A DNA stretch of 8,849 bases from Methylomonas sp. (GTDB taxonomy: Bacteria; Pseudomonadota; Gammaproteobacteria; Methylococcales; Methylomonadaceae), in the NCBI GenBank assembly GCA_026990815.1, contig JALXCS010000030.1, positions 1 to 8,849 on the forward strand, written 5' to 3'. The first letter of the stretch is position 1. The number at the start of each line of letters is the position of its first letter. Below, in pieces: positions 6,011 through 8,849 of the stretch. The position numbers were made by a program, and so were the translations under genes. The notes under the pieces were generated by a model. It did no database searches and was not told the DNA's origin. It saw nothing but the letters and a program-made list of their open reading frames with translations.

Positions 6011-7186
6011 TTAACCTACTTTCCCTTTACGTATTTTTCTACACCATTGAACAGGACTCAAAGGTTTACCTTTTTTACGAATTGCAAAATAAAGGCCAGC
6101 ACTATCTCGTCCGCCACTTTTTCCTACGGTTGCGATAACATCCCCTTGCTTTACCTGCTCATCAACCTCTTTATACAAACTCTGGTTAAAAGCGTAAAGC
6201 GTCATATAACCTTTTCCATGATCAATAATGATTAATAATCCATATCCTTTAAGCCAATCAGCATAAACTACCCGACCATTTGCGATTGAATGTACTGCAC
6301 TGCCTTCTCTGGCTTCAATCAAAACACCGCCCCGTTTGCTGATGGCTCCGCTACTTCCAAATTTTCGACTTAACTTACCTTGCACAGGCCAAATCAATTT
6401 GCCTTTCTGTAAGACAAATGGCTTGCCGGAAGCACTTAGAAATGAATCATCTAAATGATCCTCTTTCTTCAAAGATCGAATAAGCTGACGTAATTCTGAT
6501 TCTTTACGTTTCAGCAGTCCTAATTTTTGCTGCCTGGTCTTTTGTTCCCTCTCGATCTTTGCCAATAAAACAGTTCTTTCCTTTTTCGCACTTTTCAGTT
6601 TAGCCTGATCCTTCTGTTTTTGCTCGGCAAGCTGTTGCAATTTTTCAACAACATTCTGTTGCTCATCCTCTAGATCAGTCAACTCCTGTAAAGCCCGCCT
6701 GGCAAGCTCCAACTTTCCAATGTGATCACGATATAGATAGCCATAATACACCAAAATCCTGTTGAAACGCATCGGATCCTGCTGATTTAGATACAATTTT
6801 AACTTTTCCCTTCTTCCCATTGTATATGCGGACTTAATTTGCGCCTGCAACTTATGGATCGATTTTTTTACCAGCGCTTTTTGCTCAATGATTTTATCGC
6901 TTAATTTATGTAATTGCTGCTGTTTTTTATGTCTTTTTACCTGAATTTCCTTTAAATCTCTAGCAATTTTTCCGAATTTTTTTTCGATAACAGCCAATTT
7001 TTTTACTAGTTCATCTTTTTGCTTTTGGTAAAGTTTACTCTTTATTGAAGTCTTTTTGATTTTCTTTAGTACTTGATTTAACTCATCTTGTTTGGGGGTA
7101 ACTCCAGAAAAAACCGGCCTATTAAAAACAGAGAAAATCAGCAACAAAACAAGCAAAATTAAATTACACCTTCCCTCCCCAGGCAT
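6011..7186 (-). CDS. envC: Murein hydrolase activator EnvC (degenerate LytM/M23 domain)
   Basis: EnvC is a periplasmic coiled-coil protein recruited to the septum by FtsEX. It switches on the amidases AmiA and AmiB, which split septal peptidoglycan; it is not itself a hydrolase. The 391-residue product has an N-terminal signal peptide (about 1-28), a long Lys/Glu/Gln-rich coiled coil (about 30-255) and a C-terminal LytM domain (about 270-391). The zinc ligands of active M23 enzymes are missing: the HxxxD site reads RGGVL, the YxH site reads YAF, and the HLHFE box reads GLYFA. E. coli EnvC is degenerate in the same places, with SLYFE. It starts 18 bases after gpmI, the same neighbour as in E. 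coli. The ATG at 7186 has no ribosome site before it, while a strong purine run lies inside codons 3-6, so a start some ten codons further in is possible. Confidence 0.92.
   Translation of the reverse strand: MPGEGRCNLILLVLLLIFSVFNRPVFSGVTPKQDELNQVLKKIKKTSIKSKLYQKQKDELVKKLAVIEKKFGKIARDLKEIQVKRHKKQQQLHKLSDKIIEQKALVKKSIHKLQAQIKSAYTMGRREKLKLYLNQQDPMRFNRILVYYGYLYRDHIGKLELARRALQELTDLEDEQQNVVEKLQQLAEQKQKDQAKLKSAKKERTVLLAKIEREQKTRQQKLGLLKRKESELRQLIRSLKKEDHLDDSFLSASGKPFVLQKGKLIWPVQGKLSRKFGSSGAISKRGGVLIEAREGSAVHSIANGRVVYADWLKGYGLLIIIDHGKGYMTLYAFNQSLYKEVDEQVKQGDVIATVGKSGGRDSAGLYFAIRKKGKPLSPVQWCRKIRKGKVG
7169..7180 (-). promoter_or_regulatory. Strong Shine-Dalgarno-like run inside the first codons of envC
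   Basis: GGGGAGGGAAGG lies just inside the annotated ATG at 7186. A TTG at 7156 follows its last G by 12 bases. Starting there would leave a signal peptide without positive charges before the hydrophobic core, whereas the ATG version keeps one Arg. The true start is undecided. Confidence 0.4.
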
Positions 7187-7204
7187 AACAATATTTTTTT
7201 AACC

Positions 7205-8749
7205 CTAATTATTTTTTAACACAGAATGGCCTGTCATTTCTTTCGGTTTTTCTATATCCAAAATATCCAGCATTGTTGGTGCGATGTCTGATAATCGCCC
7301 ACCTTCTGATAACTCAGTTTTGCTGCCAAAATAAAGTAGTGGCACCGGATTTGTTGTGTGCGATGTCAACGGCTGCCCAGTTTCCTCATTGACCATTTGC
7401 TCTATATTGCCATGATCTGCAGTAACCAGCATTTGCCCATTAACAGTTTCTAATGCATCGACAACTCTCTGTAATGAGACATCAACTGCTTCAACTGCTT
7501 TAACTGCCGCCCCCCATACACCAGTATGGCCGACCATATCGCAATTAGCATAATTGCAAATAATAACATCAAATTTTCCACCCGTTATCGATTCCACCAG
7601 GCGATCTGTCACTTCCGGAGCACTCATTTCGGGTTGCATATCGTAAGTTTTCACTTTTGGAGATTGCACCAATATTCTTTCTTCTCCTGAAAATGGCTCT
7701 TCAATACCACCGTTTAGAAAAAAAGTAACATGGGCGTATTTTTCGGTTTCCGCCAATCTTAGTTGCGTCATTCCGTGATTTGACAACGCCTCACCCAAAC
7801 CATTTTTCAATTCCATAGGTGGAAATGCAACTATATATGGAAAATCCTGCTGATACTCAGTTAAAGTTACATATTCACCCGAATGAACTGAGTACTTGCG
7901 TTCGAAGCCAGAAAAATCAGGATTGGTGATGGCTTGAGAAATCTCCCTGGCGCGGTCGGCACGAAAATTCATGAATATAATTGAATCTTCTGGGTCAAGT
8001 TTAATTGGCTGTCCATTGCCATCTAAAACAACCGTTGCCTTAACAAATTCATCAGTCTCGCCACGCTCATAAGCCAACTCCAAACCCTGTGAAGCAGACT
8101 CAACCTGATAAGGCGCCTCCCCGCCTACAATTAAATTATAGGCCTGTTCAACCCGCTCCCAACGATTATCTCTATCCATTGCATAAAAACGTCCAATAAT
8201 TGATGCAATTTGGCCGAATCCTAACTCTGCAAATTTTGCTTCTATTCTTATAATGGACTCTTCGGCACTTTTAGGAGGCACATCTCGACCGTCCAAAAAA
8301 GTGTGCAAATAAATTTTGGTTAATCCTCTTTTAGCAGCCAAATCAATCATGGCTTCGATTTGATCAATATGACTATGAACCCCACCAGGAGACAATAAAC
8401 CTAATATATGTAAAGCTTTGCCTTTGTTTATTGCTTTATCAACAGCACCACATAAAGCAGGATTGCTAAAAAAAGAGCCGTCAGATATTGCCAAATTGAC
8501 CCGCGTTAAATCTTGGGGCACAAACCTGCCAACACCAATATGCGTATGCCCAACTTCAGAATTTCCCATTTGTCCGCCCGGCAAACCTACATCCAGCCCC
8601 GAGCAATTTAACAAAGTATGAGGCCAGCTCTCTTGTAATTGATCCCAGCATGGGGTGTTAGCAGCCGCAATCGCATTGTATTCAACTTCCTGCCTATAGC
8701 CAAAGCCATCAAGAATCAATAGCACCAGGGGTTTTGGACGAGCCTTCAT
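7205..8749 (-). CDS. gpmI: 2,3-bisphosphoglycerate-independent phosphoglycerate mutase
   Basis: This cytoplasmic, manganese-dependent enzyme interconverts 3- and 2-phosphoglycerate in glycolysis and gluconeogenesis through a phosphoserine intermediate. The 514-residue product has the full length of the family. It shows the alkaline-phosphatase-like metal sites Asp14 (LILDGFG), Asp404 and His408 (CDMVGH), Asp445 and His446 (TADHGN) and His464 (SHTTNP). The catalytic serine is Ser64 in MGNSEVGHTH. The inserted phosphotransferase domain, about 80-310, carries HSHIDQ (125-130), HTFLDGRD (149-156) and the FMNFRADRAREI stretch (259-270). No catalytic residue appears lost. The ATG at 8749 has GGAG ten bases upstream. 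It is the first gene of the gpmI-envC unit. In the 100 bases upstream, a TTGACT at the window edge with a weak GAAAAT 16 bases on could be the promoter, but this is not convincing. Confidence 0.97.
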   Translation of the reverse strand: MKARPKPLVLLILDGFGYRQEVEYNAIAAANTPCWDQLQESWPHTLLNCSGLDVGLPGGQMGNSEVGHTHIGVGRFVPQDLTRVNLAISDGSFFSNPALCGAVDKAINKGKALHILGLLSPGGVHSHIDQIEAMIDLAAKRGLTKIYLHTFLDGRDVPPKSAEESIIRIEAKFAELGFGQIASIIGRFYAMDRDNRWERVEQAYNLIVGGEAPYQVESASQGLELAYERGETDEFVKATVVLDGNGQPIKLDPEDSIIFMNFRADRAREISQAITNPDFSGFERKYSVHSGEYVTLTEYQQDFPYIVAFPPMELKNGLGEALSNHGMTQLRLAETEKYAHVTFFLNGGIEEPFSGEERILVQSPKVKTYDMQPEMSAPEVTDRLVESITGGKFDVIICNYANCDMVGHTGVWGAAVKAVEAVDVSLQRVVDALETVNGQMLVTADHGNIEQMVNEETGQPLTSHTTNPVPLLYFGSKTELSEGGRLSDIAPTMLDILDIEKPKEMTGHSVLKNN

Positions 8750-8849
8750 ATTATTTTGTCTCCAACAATCAAATTCAAAGTTTTAATTGAAATAGTAGTA
8801 TCTTTTTGTTACATTCATTAGATTTTCATACTATTCTTAAATAAGTCAA

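Noticed and set aside
1..8849. CRISPR array, phage genes, toxin-antitoxin or defence genes
   Set aside because: No spaced direct repeats and no such protein families in any frame; apart from the unknown membrane gene, the coding genes belong to housekeeping, envelope or flagellar families.

Overview
The window looks like chromosomal DNA from an AT-rich, flagellated Gram-negative bacterium, most likely a gammaproteobacterium. The main reason is the block gpmI, envC, S41 protease, an order common in that class. FliJ- and FliK-like proteins and an EnvC-type (amidase-activator) LytM protein fit this. The genus cannot be named from the sequence alone.

Layout. A membrane di-iron fatty acid hydroxylase/sterol desaturase family gene, cut by the window start, runs on the plus strand (1-662). 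Everything else is on the minus strand. From the right edge leftwards these are gpmI (glycolytic phosphoglycerate mutase, 8749-7205), envC (septal amidase activator, 7186-6011) and a ctpA-type periplasmic processing protease (5881-4553). A 476-base non-coding gap follows, then fliJ (4076-3624), fliK (3585-2119) and an unknown four-helix membrane protein (2103-706), which converges on the desaturase gene.

How the genes fit together. envC follows gpmI by 18 bases, so the two are probably cotranscribed. A hairpin with a seven-U tail directly after envC, and a sigma70-like promoter after that, suggest ctpA is at least partly uncoupled. fliJ, fliK and the membrane gene are tightly spaced and read as a second operon. 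That operon carries flagellar export and hook-length functions but has been separated from the fliF-fliG-fliH-fliI genes that usually precede fliJ.

The most unusual part is the gap at 4077-4552. It has no convincing gene but is dense in inverted repeats: two GGA-loop hairpins, an 8-bp triloop hairpin, a 12-bp hairpin whose minus-strand loop is a GNRA tetraloop, an H-type pseudoknot candidate, and a long-range repeat that overlaps the ctpA stop codon. It may be a structured RNA, a decayed non-autonomous mobile element, or a regulatory leader of fliJ. The sequence alone does not decide between these.
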